Below, one piece after another: positions 63,924-64,000 of a stretch of 64,000 nt of DNA (within the stretch, counting starts at the first letter, position 1; each line of letters begins with the position of its first letter). The notes below the pieces were generated by a model. The model was not told where the DNA came from, did not search any database, and was given only the letters and a program-made list of their open reading frames with translations. The DNA lies in NCBI RefSeq assembly GCF_009870125.1, contig NC_046683.1, positions 24,642,129-24,706,128 on the forward strand, written 5' to 3'. The stretch is from Drosophila pseudoobscura. Taxonomy: Eukaryota; Arthropoda; Insecta; Diptera; Drosophilidae. The position numbers and the translations under genes are program-made.

Positions 63924-64000
63924 CCTGAATACTGTAACGTTTATACAGTTCGTATTTTCCGGGTTGAGAATATAAAAACAGAGTATTTTTACTGTACAAA

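Overview
This window is eukaryotic and looks like Drosophila heterochromatin or another repeat-dense region. The evidence is short GT-AG introns, AATAAA signals, roughly eleven copies of a DINE-1/INE-1 (mini-me) type Helitron-related repeat with its (GTCY)n stretch and core near the 3' hairpin, and insect-type BEL/Pao, Gypsy/errantivirus, Copia, CR1-like, LOA, Jockey, P, pogo, Tc1, hAT and Harbinger-like elements. An obscura-group species is possible, but that is a guess from the DINE-1 variant and I cannot prove it.

Layout. 1-1.7 kb: DINE-1 edge, a three-exon DUF4806-like gene with a frameshift, then a palindromic 36-bp array. 2.5-5 kb: Gypsy integrase tail, DINE-1 5' end, minus-strand LTR with primer site, deleted CR1-like 5' half. 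5.4-6.7 kb: dispersed repeat and a coiled-coil gene fragment split by a hAT-type MITE. 6.8-12.6 kb: BEL/Pao element 1 with both LTRs. 12.8-14.0 kb: errantivirus env tail, LTR-like sequence and a 620-bp segment repeated at 23.5 kb. 15.05-15.28 kb: two exons (minus strand) encoding a C-terminal SH3 domain very like Graf (ARHGAP26 family), the one clear conserved host gene. 15.4-18.7 kb: one CR1-like copy cut twice by DINE-1. 19-27.8 kb: CR1-like, LOA, Copia and R1/I-type wrecks.

28.5-34 kb: a DINE-1 cut by a 2.8-kb Mutator-like element (8-bp target duplication) and again by a 700-bp Harbinger-like MITE (TAA duplication), followed by an uninterrupted full-length DINE-1. 34.3-37.4 kb: LOA element. 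37.4-38.5 kb: long-TIR element. 38.8-41.2 kb: Jockey remnant holding a CR1-like 3' end. 41.9-49.2 kb: minus-strand gypsy-type errantivirus with three LTR copies, a gag-to-integrase deletion and two DINE-1 insertions. 49.7-55.0 kb: BEL/Pao element 2, with a long reading frame that has lost the reverse transcriptase core. 55.5-56.1 kb: pogo/Tigger tail. 56.6-61.8 kb: Tc1 end, near-complete CR1-like element, 21-bp minisatellite, Tc1 start, diverged DINE-1. 61.8-63.3 kb: P-superfamily transposase remnant (minus strand). 63.7-63.9 kb: small TIR element.

The genes do not form a pathway. The region is a graveyard of nested insertions around a few host fragments. No tRNA, rRNA or CRISPR array was recognised. 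Element family names rest on remembered family features, with no database search.
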